A stretch of 9,406 bases of DNA from Desulfovibrio sp. (lineage in GTDB: Bacteria > Desulfobacterota > Desulfovibrionia > Desulfovibrionales > Desulfovibrionaceae), in assembly GCA_031270875.1 (NCBI GenBank), contig JAISXC010000047.1:1-9406 (forward strand), in the 5' to 3' direction. Position numbers and translations under genes: made by a program. The notes under the pieces are model-generated. The model had not been told where the DNA came from, did no database searches, and worked only from the letters and a program-made list of their open reading frames with translations. Positions within the stretch are counted from its first letter, which is position 1, and each line of letters begins with the position of its first letter. Below are positions 1-6,458 of the stretch, piece by piece.

Positions 1-188
1 GTCATGTTCGGCGCGTAAGGTATGCGCTTGTCGTACCATTCCGATGCCCTGTATTCCTCCTCGCTCATGGCGTGCGGATGTTTCGGCTCAAGACCGGCGG
101 CCGTCGCGTCGGCCCCGGCCTCCAGAACGCGGCTTTCCGTGAGAGCGTCCGTGGAGGCAATTCCGTCGAACAGCCCCCAAAACGACAT
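1..188 (-). CDS. N-terminal fragment of an unrecognised acidic protein (runs off left edge)
   Basis: An open frame runs leftward from an ATG at 188-186 for 62 codons to the window edge with no stop. It begins MSFWGLFDG and ends IPYAPNM at the edge. Codon third positions are strongly G/C, as in the other genes here, which supports real coding. The visible part is acidic (11 Asp/Glu against 5 Lys/Arg) and rich in Ala. It contains a Trp/Tyr-rich stretch near residues 46-58 (YRASEWYDKRIPY). There is no signal peptide or membrane segment. No other in-frame ATG, GTG or TTG exists between this start and an upstream in-frame stop at 221-219, so the start is fairly firm, but no good Shine-Dalgarno sequence precedes it. 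Possible -10 boxes on this strand are TATAAT at 244-239 and TATAAA at 223-218. The gene is divergent from cyanase. I do not recognise the family and propose no function. Confidence 0.6.
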   Translation of the reverse strand, partial: MSFWGLFDGIASTDALTESRVLEAGADATAAGLEPKHPHAMSEEEYRASEWYDKRIPYAPNM

Positions 189-382
189 ACCATGAAAATA
201 TACGATCTTGTTGTATTTTTATAGCGCGCGCCAGTAAAATTATACATACTCGTTTATTAATTTGGGAGAATTTTCGGCTTTATATAATAATACAAGTTAA
301 TTATCGATATTGGTATATTTTTTGCTGGAAAACTGCAAAATTGATCGCCTTGAAACAGGCGGTACGAAAAAGGAGGACATGT
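189..382. other. AT-rich divergent intergenic region upstream of cynS
   Basis: This 194-bp spacer separates the leftward partial gene from cyanase and is far richer in A+T than the genes on either side. Rightward it carries a sigma-54-like element (311-326) and a TATAAT hexamer at 283-288, whose best -35 match (TTGGGA at 262-267) is one or two bases too close for a typical sigma-70 promoter. Leftward it carries TATAAT (244-239) and TATAAA (223-218). A short palindrome, TATCGATA, lies at 302-309. An enhancer-binding protein would be expected to bind in the upstream half, but I saw no clear repeated operator there. Confidence 0.6.
311..326 (+). promoter_or_regulatory. Candidate sigma-54 (RpoN) -24/-12 promoter for cynS
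   Basis: The sequence TGGTATA-N4-TTGCT fits the sigma-54 consensus TGGCACG-N4-TTGCW. The essential GG (312-313) and GC (324-325) doublets are present and exactly 10 bases lie between them. Nine of the 12 consensus positions match; the misses are C to T, C to T and G to A in the -24 half. Transcription would start near 337, giving a leader of about 45 nt before the cynS start. The surrounding AT-richness raises the chance of a random hit, but the spacing, orientation and position are right. It would fit nitrogen control of cyanate use. Confidence 0.45.
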
Positions 383-826
383 ATGCAACGCTCTGAAGCA
401 ACGGCTGCAATACTGGAAGCGAAAAAAGCTCTCTCTTTGACGTGGGAGCAGATAGCCGCCGAAATCGGAGGCTCGCCGGTCTGGGCAACGTCCGCCCTTC
501 TCGGGCAGAACAGCATGAACGCGGAACAGGCCGCCAAGGCGTGCAAGCTGTTGCGGCTCGGCGATGACGTGGCCGCCTGTTTGCAGGAATTCCCCATGAA
601 GGGATCCCTGGATGAAACCGTTCCGGTTGATCCCCTCATCTATCGTTTTCATGAAATCACACAAGTTTACGGAACAACCATCAAAGAACTCATTCATGAG
701 AAGTTCGGCGACGGCATCATGAGCGCCATTGATTTTGAAATGAAGATAGAGAAAAAGGAGGATACCAAGGGAGATCGCGTGGTGGTCACCTATAACGGAA
801 AATTTTTGCCGTATCGAAAATGGTGA
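383..826 (+). CDS. cynS: Cyanase (cyanate hydratase/lyase)
   Basis: This enzyme converts cyanate and bicarbonate to carbamate and CO2; the carbamate then decays to ammonia and a second CO2. It is a cytoplasmic homodecamer in the known family. The predicted protein is 147 residues, against 156 in E. coli. Residues 1-75 form the helical N-terminal domain (AKACKLL, SALLGQ). Residues 76-147 form the catalytic domain, with the highly conserved YRFHEITQVYGTT and HEKFGDGIMSAI stretches. By alignment with E. coli, the catalytic triad Arg96/Glu99/Ser122 corresponds to Arg88, Glu91 and Ser114, all present. The ATG at 383 is chosen because AGGAGG lies at 371-376, six bases ahead; a longer frame back to a TTG at 341 has no such site. 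It is the first gene of the locus, and the binding-protein gene follows 56 bp later. No cynT carbonic anhydrase is seen nearby. Confidence 0.97.
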   Translation: MQRSEATAAILEAKKALSLTWEQIAAEIGGSPVWATSALLGQNSMNAEQAAKACKLLRLGDDVAACLQEFPMKGSLDETVPVDPLIYRFHEITQVYGTTIKELIHEKFGDGIMSAIDFEMKIEKKEDTKGDRVVVTYNGKFLPYRKW

Positions 827-882
827 CGCGGCACGCTTGTCGGTTCCGCACCTGCAATTTACTTCTTGCTTGCGAGGGAATT

Positions 883-2223
883 ATGTCAGCAAAACACGAA
901 AGCAATGCGCACGACGCGCATGACCGTTGTTCCTGCGCCGGTTGCAAACCGGCAATTCGCAGCCCTGAAGCGCAAATCGACCATATGGTGGAAGATGCCG
1001 TGTCACGCGCTCTTTTCGGCGGCAGCGAATGGAGCCGCCGTTCCTTTATGAAGATGTTCGGAGCGGGCGCGGCAATGTCCATTATCACCGACATGTTCCC
1101 CCTCTCCGCGGCCAAGTCGCTGGCTGCGGACACAAGCGGCCCGATTGAAAAGAAAAATGTGTCCATCGGATTTATTCCCATTACTTGCGGTACGCCCATC
1201 ATCATGGCCAAACCCATGGGTTTTTACGACAGATACGGGTTAACCGAAGCCAGTGTGCTCAAGGCTTCCGGCTGGGCCATGATTCGTGACTGGTCCACTT
1301 CCGGGCAGACGGATTGTTCGCATATGCTGGCTCCCATGCCCATAGCCATTTCCCTTGGATTGGGTTCGACCCGGATGCCTTTCATCACGCCCGCCATAGA
1401 AAACGTCAACGGTCAGGCCATCACGTTGCGCAACGACCATAAAAACGCGCGTGAAGCGAAGGACATGAAAGGTTTTGTTTTTGCCGTGCCTTTTGATTAT
1501 TCCATGCACAATCTGCTGCTTCGCTATTATCTGGCCGAAGGCGGGGTTGATCCGGACAAGGATGTGCAGATACGGGTTCTTCCGCCGCCGGAAATGGTGG
1601 CCAATCTCAAGGCGGGCAATCTGGACGGTTACCTCTCGCCCGATCCCTTCAACCAAAGAGCGGTGTACGAGAAGGTCGGTTTCATCTTCAAGTTGACCAA
1701 GGATCTTTGGGACGGGCATCCCTGCTGCGTATTCACGACCTCGCTCAAATTCGCCAGGGAAGCTCCGAACACGTTCAATGCGATTATTCACGCAATTGTG
1801 GAAGCCACATTCTACAGCGCGAAATCCGGCAATCGCAAGGAAATCGCCAAGGCCATCGCTCCCAGGAATTATCTGAATCAGCCGGTGGAGGTCGTGGAAC
1901 AGGTTCTTATGGGGCGGTTTCCCGACGGCTTGGGCAACGAACGCAACGAACCCGACCGTATTGATTTTCATCCGTTCCCGTGGAATTCCATGGCCGTCTG
2001 GATAATGAGCCAACTCAAACGCTGGGGCTACCTGAAGCGTGATGTCAACTACCGGCAGGTGGCGGAGGAAATTTTCCGCGCGGCCGACTGTGCCAAAGTC
2101 ATGAAGGAAATGGGGCGTGAGCCTCCGGCGAACGCCTACAGGGAACATGTGATCATGGGGAAAACATTTGATCCGTCCGACCCGGAAGGCTACATCAAGT
2201 CCTTTCCCATCAGGCGGGTTTGA
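883..2223 (+). CDS. cynA: NrtA/CmpA-family ABC binding protein, Tat-exported, probable cyanate-binding CynA
   Basis: A periplasmic substrate-capture protein of 446 residues for the importer encoded just downstream. The twin-arginine signal SRRSFMK sits at residues 51-57 and is followed by a hydrophobic stretch (FGAGAAMSIITDMFPLSAA), so export of a folded protein by Tat is expected. Mature-domain landmarks of the nitrate/bicarbonate/cyanate family are present: GFIPITCGTPIIMAK with GFYDRYGL (96-120), then DGYLSPDPFN, and later a DGHPCC motif at the place where NrtA/CmpA have a W-x-D-H-P-like motif. The first 50 residues form an unusual soluble extension with CSCAGC (16-21) and His5, His10, His13 and His34. 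The start at ATG 883 follows GAGGGAA (874-880); an in-frame upstream ATG at 820 would overlap cynS and lacks a ribosome site. The cyanate assignment rests on the neighbouring cynS; nitrate, bicarbonate or another small anion is possible on family grounds alone. Confidence 0.85.
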   Translation: MSAKHESNAHDAHDRCSCAGCKPAIRSPEAQIDHMVEDAVSRALFGGSEWSRRSFMKMFGAGAAMSIITDMFPLSAAKSLAADTSGPIEKKNVSIGFIPITCGTPIIMAKPMGFYDRYGLTEASVLKASGWAMIRDWSTSGQTDCSHMLAPMPIAISLGLGSTRMPFITPAIENVNGQAITLRNDHKNAREAKDMKGFVFAVPFDYSMHNLLLRYYLAEGGVDPDKDVQIRVLPPPEMVANLKAGNLDGYLSPDPFNQRAVYEKVGFIFKLTKDLWDGHPCCVFTTSLKFAREAPNTFNAIIHAIVEATFYSAKSGNRKEIAKAIAPRNYLNQPVEVVEQVLMGRFPDGLGNERNEPDRIDFHPFPWNSMAVWIMSQLKRWGYLKRDVNYRQVAEEIFRAADCAKVMKEMGREPPANAYREHVIMGKTFDPSDPEGYIKSFPIRRV

Positions 2224-2253
2224 ATTGCCTTGTAAGAAGTCTTGAAACGGGCC

Positions 2254-2283
2254 TTGAAGAGCCCGCGCAAACGGGCTCTTCAA
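2254..2283 (+). promoter_or_regulatory. Intercistronic hairpin between binding protein and permease genes
   Basis: A perfect 12-bp inverted repeat is visible, with left arm TTGAAGAGCCCG (2254-2265), loop CGCAAA and right arm CGGGCTCTTCAA (2272-2283). It is not followed by a T tract (ACAATCC), so it is unlikely to be a simple intrinsic terminator. Hairpins in this position are known to stabilise the upstream transcript or reduce read-through, which keeps binding protein in excess over membrane subunits. CGGGC at 2248-2252 could instead pair with GCCCG (2261-2265), giving a weaker alternative fold. Confidence 0.7.
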
Positions 2284-2335
2284 ACAATCCGGAAAAATTC
2301 AAAAGAGCGTTCAGTCTCATGAACTGGAGAGAGGC

Positions 2336-3094
2336 ATGACTGTCAAATCGGCGTTGCTGTCAGTGATCATCGGCGGCATTCTTTTGTTGTTCTGGATGTT
2401 CATAGCGGACACCTCGGAAATTCCGTCGCCTTCGGCAGTCGGCGCGACCGCCTTTGAATTTCTGAGTGATCCTTTTTATGACGCCGGCCCCAACGACAAG
2501 GGAATAGGCATCCTGACCGCCTACACCATGCTTCGCCTGCTTTCCGGATTTACCGCCGCTTCCGTCTGCGCGGTGTTTTTTGGCGTCATGCTGGGCCGCA
2601 GCGCCACGCTTTTCACCGCCGTCAATCCGTACATACAGGTGTTGCGCGCCATTTCTCCCATCGCCTGGATGCCTCTTCTGCTCTATACCGTCAAGGACAG
2701 TGGAGTGACCGCCTTTCTTGTGGTTTTCATGGCCAGCATCTGGCCCACCCTGGCGAATACCGCATTCGGCGTGGCCAATATCCGAAAGGATTACCTCAAT
2801 GTGGCGGCGATTTTGCAAATGAATTACCGGCGCAAGCTTTTTCAGGTGATTCTCCCCGCGGCCGGGCCGACGATAGTGGCCGGTCTGAAAATTTCCATGG
2901 GCAGCGCCTGGGTATCCATAATCCCGGCGGAAGCGATGCTGGGTTCCATGGGGCTCGGTTATTTTGTCTGGAACGAATGGAACAATCTTTCCCTTACAAG
3001 CGTGATTTTTGCCATCCTCACCATAGGCGCCGTCGGCGTCGTCATTGACGCGCTGTTTACACGGATCTCGCGCAGGCTTTCCTATGCGGATTGA
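2336..3094 (+). CDS. cynB: ABC transporter permease (NrtB/SsuC/TauC type), probable cyanate permease CynB
   Basis: An inner-membrane channel subunit of 252 residues that would form a homodimer with the downstream ATPase. Hydrophobic segments lie at about residues 4-23, 65-88, 97-117, 123-145, 178-198 and 218-241, giving about six helices. The family motif IPSPSAV (29-35) follows the first helix. The cytoplasmic EAA coupling loop is at about 155-174 (NVAAILQMNYRRK, ending VILP). The start ATG at 2336 is preceded by GGAGAGAGG (2326-2334). A six-codon frame (2319-2339) ends in a TGA that overlaps this ATG. The stop is 26 bp before the ATPase start, consistent with co-transcription. Cyanate specificity is inferred from the operon; the sequence itself shows only the nitrate/sulfonate/taurine permease family. 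Confidence 0.87.
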   Translation: MTVKSALLSVIIGGILLLFWMFIADTSEIPSPSAVGATAFEFLSDPFYDAGPNDKGIGILTAYTMLRLLSGFTAASVCAVFFGVMLGRSATLFTAVNPYIQVLRAISPIAWMPLLLYTVKDSGVTAFLVVFMASIWPTLANTAFGVANIRKDYLNVAAILQMNYRRKLFQVILPAAGPTIVAGLKISMGSAWVSIIPAEAMLGSMGLGYFVWNEWNNLSLTSVIFAILTIGAVGVVIDALFTRISRRLSYAD

Positions 3095-3120
3095 ACATTG
3101 CTTTTCAAACGGAGTACTCC

Positions 3121-3924
3121 ATGCGGACAGCCCTACTGGAAGTTGATCACATCGCGCGCAGCTATCCTGTCGCCAACGGGGGCGATCCCTTCTGCGTTTT
3201 TGAAAATCTCTCCCTCAAAGTCATGAAGGGAGAATTCGTAACGGTTATCGGACATTCGGGATGCGGGAAATCCACCCTGCTTAACATCATAGCCGGCATA
3301 GACAGGGCCGACAAAGGCTGCGTGCTGCTGAACGGCAAGGTCGTTGCCGAGCCCGGCCTGGACCGGATGGTCGTTTTCCAGAATTTCGCGCTTATGCCCT
3401 GGATGACCGTATATCAAAATGTTCTTCTCGCCGTCCAGGCGGCTTTTCCCGGTTGGAGCGAACAGGAAAAAAACGGGCATACGCGCCGCTATCTGGAAAT
3501 GGTCAGCCTCAAGGGCGCGGAGGATAAATATCCCTCGGCCCTGTCCGGCGGGATGAGACAACGCTGCGGGCTCGCCAGGGCTTTTGCCGCGCAGCCGCCG
3601 GTCATGCTGCTGGACGAACCGTTTGCGCAGATTGACGCGCTTACGCGCGGCGTGATTCAGGACGAACTCATACGGATGTGGAATGAAACGAATGTCACCA
3701 TCTTTATGGTCACGCACGATGTGGACGAGGCCATTTTGCTTTCCGATCGCATACTGCTGATGAGCGCCGGTCCTTATGCCTCAATCGCGCGGAAGGTGGA
3801 CATCCCCATACCACGTCCGCGCACGCGCCAGTCCATCATTGAAGACCCGCTGTACTATGAATTGCGCAACGGCATTATCAAATTTCTTGGGGACAATCAT
3901 GTCCCGGAAACGAGGACGGCTTGA
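3121..3924 (+). CDS. cynD: ABC transporter ATPase (NrtD/SsuB/TauB type), probable CynD
   Basis: The cytoplasmic ATP-hydrolysing subunit of the putative cyanate importer, 267 residues. All nucleotide-binding motifs are intact: Walker A GHSGCGKST (44-52), Q-loop Gln87 (VVFQNFALMPW), signature LSGGMRQR (141-148), Walker B VMLLDE (161-166), D-loop IDALTR (171-176) and switch His199 (VTHD). FALMPWMTVYQNV and the LSGGMRQR signature are typical of the nitrate/sulfonate/taurine group. I chose ATG 3121, which has GGAG at 3111-3114 six bases ahead. A TTG at 3091 would extend the protein by ten residues and overlap the permease stop, but it has no ribosome site. The C-terminal tail (about 230-267) is short, with no regulatory domain. 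Confidence 0.88.
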   Translation: MRTALLEVDHIARSYPVANGGDPFCVFENLSLKVMKGEFVTVIGHSGCGKSTLLNIIAGIDRADKGCVLLNGKVVAEPGLDRMVVFQNFALMPWMTVYQNVLLAVQAAFPGWSEQEKNGHTRRYLEMVSLKGAEDKYPSALSGGMRQRCGLARAFAAQPPVMLLDEPFAQIDALTRGVIQDELIRMWNETNVTIFMVTHDVDEAILLSDRILLMSAGPYASIARKVDIPIPRPRTRQSIIEDPLYYELRNGIIKFLGDNHVPETRTA

Positions 3925-3969
3925 CTTCACGCGGGCCGCCTGTAAAGATGAATCAAAAAGGTGGTCATA

Positions 3970-4527
3970 ATGTACAAGCTGGCGGTAATCGTGCCCTCGT
4001 TGCGCAAAAACTCCATCAACCGGAAACTGGCTGAGGCCCTGGCGACGCTCGGCCGGGAGCAGTTCAGCTTCGAGTTCGTCAAACCGGAAGGCATTCCTTT
4101 TTTCAATGAGGATCTGGAGAACGACCTCCCCGCCGCTGTCGTGGAAATGAAAAAGACCGTTGCCGCCGCCGACGGAGTGCTGATTGTCACCCCCGAATAC
4201 AATCGCAGTTTCCCGGCCGTGCTCAAAAATGTTCTGGACTGGGGAAGCCGCCCCTACGGCAAAGGCGTGTGGGCCGGAAAATGCACGGCCCTTGCCGGGA
4301 TGAGTCCCGGAGCCGTGGGAACGGCCGTCTGCCAGTCACAACTGCGTTCGTTGCTGGGTTTCCTGGGTGCCCTGCAGATGTCCCGCCCGGAAGTATGCCT
4401 TCAGCATACGCCGGATTTTTTCGCGCCGGACGGAAGCATCGCCGCGGAGAGAACGCGGACCTTTCTTGCGTCCTTCCTGGCCGGCTTCGCCGTCTGGATA
4501 GCCGGGAATGCCCTTTCCGGGAAGTAG
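3970..4527 (+). CDS. NAD(P)H-dependent FMN reductase / quinone reductase-like flavoprotein (ChrR/YieF-like)
   Basis: A predicted 185-residue cytoplasmic flavodoxin-fold enzyme that would use NAD(P)H to reduce FMN, quinones or other electron acceptors. The FMN-phosphate loop is at residues 10-18 (SLRKNSINR), close to the family form GSLRKGSFNR. The second hallmark, TPEYNRSFPAVLKNVLDW, is at 74-91, with PEYN at 75-78 contacting the flavin in known members. The usual Gly before the SLRK motif is replaced by Pro9. The start is ATG 3970, preceded by AAGGTGG (3958-3964). It lies 45 bp after the ATPase stop on the same strand with no obvious terminator between them, so it may belong to the same transcript. 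A role in cyanate metabolism is not established; it may be a redox passenger gene. The substrate cannot be read from the sequence. Confidence 0.88.
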   Translation: MYKLAVIVPSLRKNSINRKLAEALATLGREQFSFEFVKPEGIPFFNEDLENDLPAAVVEMKKTVAAADGVLIVTPEYNRSFPAVLKNVLDWGSRPYGKGVWAGKCTALAGMSPGAVGTAVCQSQLRSLLGFLGALQMSRPEVCLQHTPDFFAPDGSIAAERTRTFLASFLAGFAVWIAGNALSGK

Positions 4528-4572
4528 CGGCCCGTTGGAAAACTGACACCCCGGATCCGCCGGAAAATCTCC

Positions 4573-6237
4573 CTATTCGGCCCGCCCCTGAAGGTACGGC
4601 GCATACCCGTGATCCGTGCCGGCGATGTGATCAATGAGCCAATCCTTGAGAAAAGTCAGCAGTTCCATGCTGACCGTGGCGGTGCCGTCTTTCAGCCGCC
4701 TTTCAAAATCATCAAGCCGGGCGACGAATTTTTTGTGTATTTCCTTGTGTTCCTTGATGCCGGGATACCGCGAAGCGCTGAACAGCCTTTCTTCGTCACT
4801 GAAATGCGAGGCCGTGTAATCCCGCAGTTTCTTTACGATAGTTTGCAAGCTGCCGGTGCGGTTGCTCTTCATCGCCGCGTACAGATCGTTGATGTACTCG
4901 CAGAGTTTCCGGTGCTGGCGGTCAATGGCGGGCACATGCATCTCCAGTTTCGGCGACCATTGCACAAACTTGTCCGTGCCGGAAGCCAGCGCGTAATCGC
5001 CCGTCGCCAACGCGTTGACGGTAATGTACATCTGCTCCATGCCTGTCTTGCAGGACAAAAGCGCCGCCGTGAACGTGTCCATGCTGCCTGCCGTTTCGTC
5101 GGCGATATGGCGAACCTCTTCAAGCGCCGCGTTTGTCTGCTCGCTCACCTCGGCCTGCTCGGCCGCGCCGTGCGCGATGTTCTGCAGCCGCTCCGCGATA
5201 TTGTCCATGTCAAGCACGATGTCCCGCATGAAACTTCCGGCGCGGGACGCGCGCTCAGCGCCGCTCACGGTAATCTCCGCGGCTTCTTCAACCGACTGCA
5301 CGGTATGCCGGGTTTCATCCTGAATGGCGTGAACGGCGGTTTCCACCTCCTTGGTGGCGCCCATGGTTTTTTCCGCGAGTTTGCGCACCTCGTCGGCCAC
5401 CACGGCGAATCCCCGCCCGGCTTCGCCCGCGCGGGCCGCCTCAATGGCCGCGTTCAGGGCGAGCAGGTTTGTCTGATCCGCAACCTCGTTGATCATGACC
5501 ATGATCTGGCTGATGCTGCCCGCGGTCGCCCCCAGCTCACCCATGGCCGTTTTCAGATTGGTAATGACGCTTTTAACGGTTTCCATCAGGGAAACAATTT
5601 CCTGCACCTCTTTCTCGCCGCTGGCTGCCCTGACGCGCGAAGTCTGGGCCTTGTCGGAAAGCTCCCGCACGCTTCCGGAAGATTCCTCAGCCGATCTGGC
5701 GTTGCGCTCCATGGCCCGGCTGGTTTCCTCCAGGCGGACATGCTGCGTCTTCACGCCGTTTTCCACATTGACGACAAGCCTTGAAAGGTCGCTCACGTCC
5801 GTCGAAAGTTTGCCGCAGACGGCGCGCGCCTTGACCAGCACGGGCTCGGCTTGCGAAAGTTTGTCCGCCAATTCCTTCGCCCTTGCTTCCGCAGCGCCAA
5901 GCCGTATTCCCAGGCTTTCCGCCTCGGCGCGCATCTCCGCAATTTTTGTCGCGGCATCTTCATCCGCCTGCCGGCGCAAAGCCTGGGCCCGCTCAAAACG
6001 CCCGACCAACCGCTCCACAATGGAACCGGCGGACGCGATTCCTTCCGTCTTGTCCAGCGCATCAAGAAAATCGGTCAAAGCCGTCCGTTTTTTTTGGTCC
6101 GCCAGCCGCAGGAACAGGCCGGCAGCGGCGCACAGGGCAAGCGCGGCCAGGCAGGCTGTCAGCGCGAGATTTTCCGGGCGGACAAGAGCCAATACGACAA
6201 TTCCGCAAAGTAGCACCGCATCCAGAACAACACCCAT
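4573..6237 (-). CDS. Methyl-accepting chemotaxis protein with C-terminal hemerythrin domain
   Basis: A predicted 554-residue chemoreceptor. Two hydrophobic helices near the N-terminus (about 3-19 and 24-43) are separated by only a few residues (RPEN), so it is a membrane hairpin with no periplasmic sensor domain. A long coiled-coil region follows. The signalling tip is at 250-290, with the near-invariant [20 protein letters not shown] and [17 protein letters not shown]. Residues 424-549 form a bacteriohemerythrin with all seven di-iron ligands: His442 (DRQH), His478 and Glu482 (HxxxE), His497 and His501 (HxxxH), His537 and Asp542 (HxxxxD). It would sense cytoplasmic O2, or possibly NO or redox state, and signal to CheA/CheW. 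The start is ATG 6237, four bases after GGAGGG (6247-6242). It is convergent with the FMN reductase gene. Desulfovibrio DcrH is a known MCP-hemerythrin fusion, but that protein has a periplasmic domain. Confidence 0.95.
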   Translation of the reverse strand: MGVVLDAVLLCGIVVLALVRPENLALTACLAALALCAAAGLFLRLADQKKRTALTDFLDALDKTEGIASAGSIVERLVGRFERAQALRRQADEDAATKIAEMRAEAESLGIRLGAAEARAKELADKLSQAEPVLVKARAVCGKLSTDVSDLSRLVVNVENGVKTQHVRLEETSRAMERNARSAEESSGSVRELSDKAQTSRVRAASGEKEVQEIVSLMETVKSVITNLKTAMGELGATAGSISQIMVMINEVADQTNLLALNAAIEAARAGEAGRGFAVVADEVRKLAEKTMGATKEVETAVHAIQDETRHTVQSVEEAAEITVSGAERASRAGSFMRDIVLDMDNIAERLQNIAHGAAEQAEVSEQTNAALEEVRHIADETAGSMDTFTAALLSCKTGMEQMYITVNALATGDYALASGTDKFVQWSPKLEMHVPAIDRQHRKLCEYINDLYAAMKSNRTGSLQTIVKKLRDYTASHFSDEERLFSASRYPGIKEHKEIHKKFVARLDDFERRLKDGTATVSMELLTFLKDWLIDHIAGTDHGYAPYLQGRAE

Positions 6238-6282
6238 GACACCCTCCGCAGACCTGCTTCAGGCCTTCGATATCAAGGAAAA

Positions 6283-6347
6283 CACCGGTTGTAAATCCGC
6301 TCTGTCCTCAGACCGGTGAATGGACAATCGGCGGATTTTTGAAATCC
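6283..6347. other. Cluster of interleaved inverted repeats, possible structured RNA or operator
   Basis: Four complementary sets are packed into 65 bp. CACCGGT (6283-6289) matches ACCGGTG (6312-6318). AAATCCGC (6293-6300) matches GCGGATTT (6331-6338). TGTCC (6303-6307) matches GGACA (6322-6326). AAATCC (6342-6347) could compete for GGATTT (6333-6338). The second and third sets nest into one long stem whose 14-nt loop exposes ACCGGTG, the partner of the first segment, so the topology is that of a pseudoknot or of two alternative folds. I cannot match it to a known riboswitch class. Confidence 0.4.
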
Positions 6348-6351
6348 TTAA
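6325..6351 (-). promoter_or_regulatory. Candidate sigma-28 (FliA) promoter for the chemoreceptor
   Basis: Read on the minus strand, TTAAGGAT (6351-6344), 11 bases, then GCCGATTG (6332-6325) resembles TAAAGTTT-N11-GCCGATAA. The -10 core GCCGAT is exact; the -35 half matches five of eight, or six of eight if a 10-base spacer is allowed. The start would be near 6317, about 80 nt ahead of the coding start. Flagellar sigma factors commonly drive chemoreceptor genes. Confidence 0.4.
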
Positions 6352-6458
6352 CCCGCAGGAACGCGGATTGCCCAAATGTTTCGCCTCCGGGGCCGAAAAA
6401 GGCGATTGACTTCCACGGGGAATAGGTGCAATTTTGTCAAGATGCTTTGAGTAGCCGG

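Noticed and set aside
257..697. Minus-strand frames opposite cynS
   Set aside because: They are antisense to a cyanase with all catalytic residues and lack supporting features.
820..882. Upstream ATG at 820 for the binding protein
   Set aside because: It would overlap the end of cynS and has no Shine-Dalgarno sequence, whereas ATG 883 follows GAGGGAA.
1240..2283. Minus-strand frame (347 codons) opposite the binding-protein gene
   Set aside because: It overlaps a gene with a clear Tat signal and family motifs, and its own translation has no recognisable motif. It is a shadow frame.
3091..3120. TTG start at 3091 for the first ATPase gene
   Set aside because: It overlaps the permease stop and has no ribosome site, whereas ATG 3121 has GGAG at proper spacing and starts at the usual point of the domain.
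4528..4572. Possible bidirectional terminator between the convergent reductase and chemoreceptor genes
   Set aside because: Only a CGGATCCG palindrome and very short stems without T tracts are visible. A terminator is expected here but not supported.
4609..5784. Long plus-strand open frame (391 codons) opposite the chemoreceptor
   Set aside because: It is antisense to a well-supported gene with conserved MCP and hemerythrin motifs. Its translation shows no domain, and long antisense frames are expected in GC-rich coding DNA.
5489..6319. Plus-strand frame (276 codons) opposite the chemoreceptor N-terminus
   Set aside because: The translation is Ser/Ala/Arg-rich low complexity, typical of an antisense shadow. 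It has no ribosome site and no recognisable domain.
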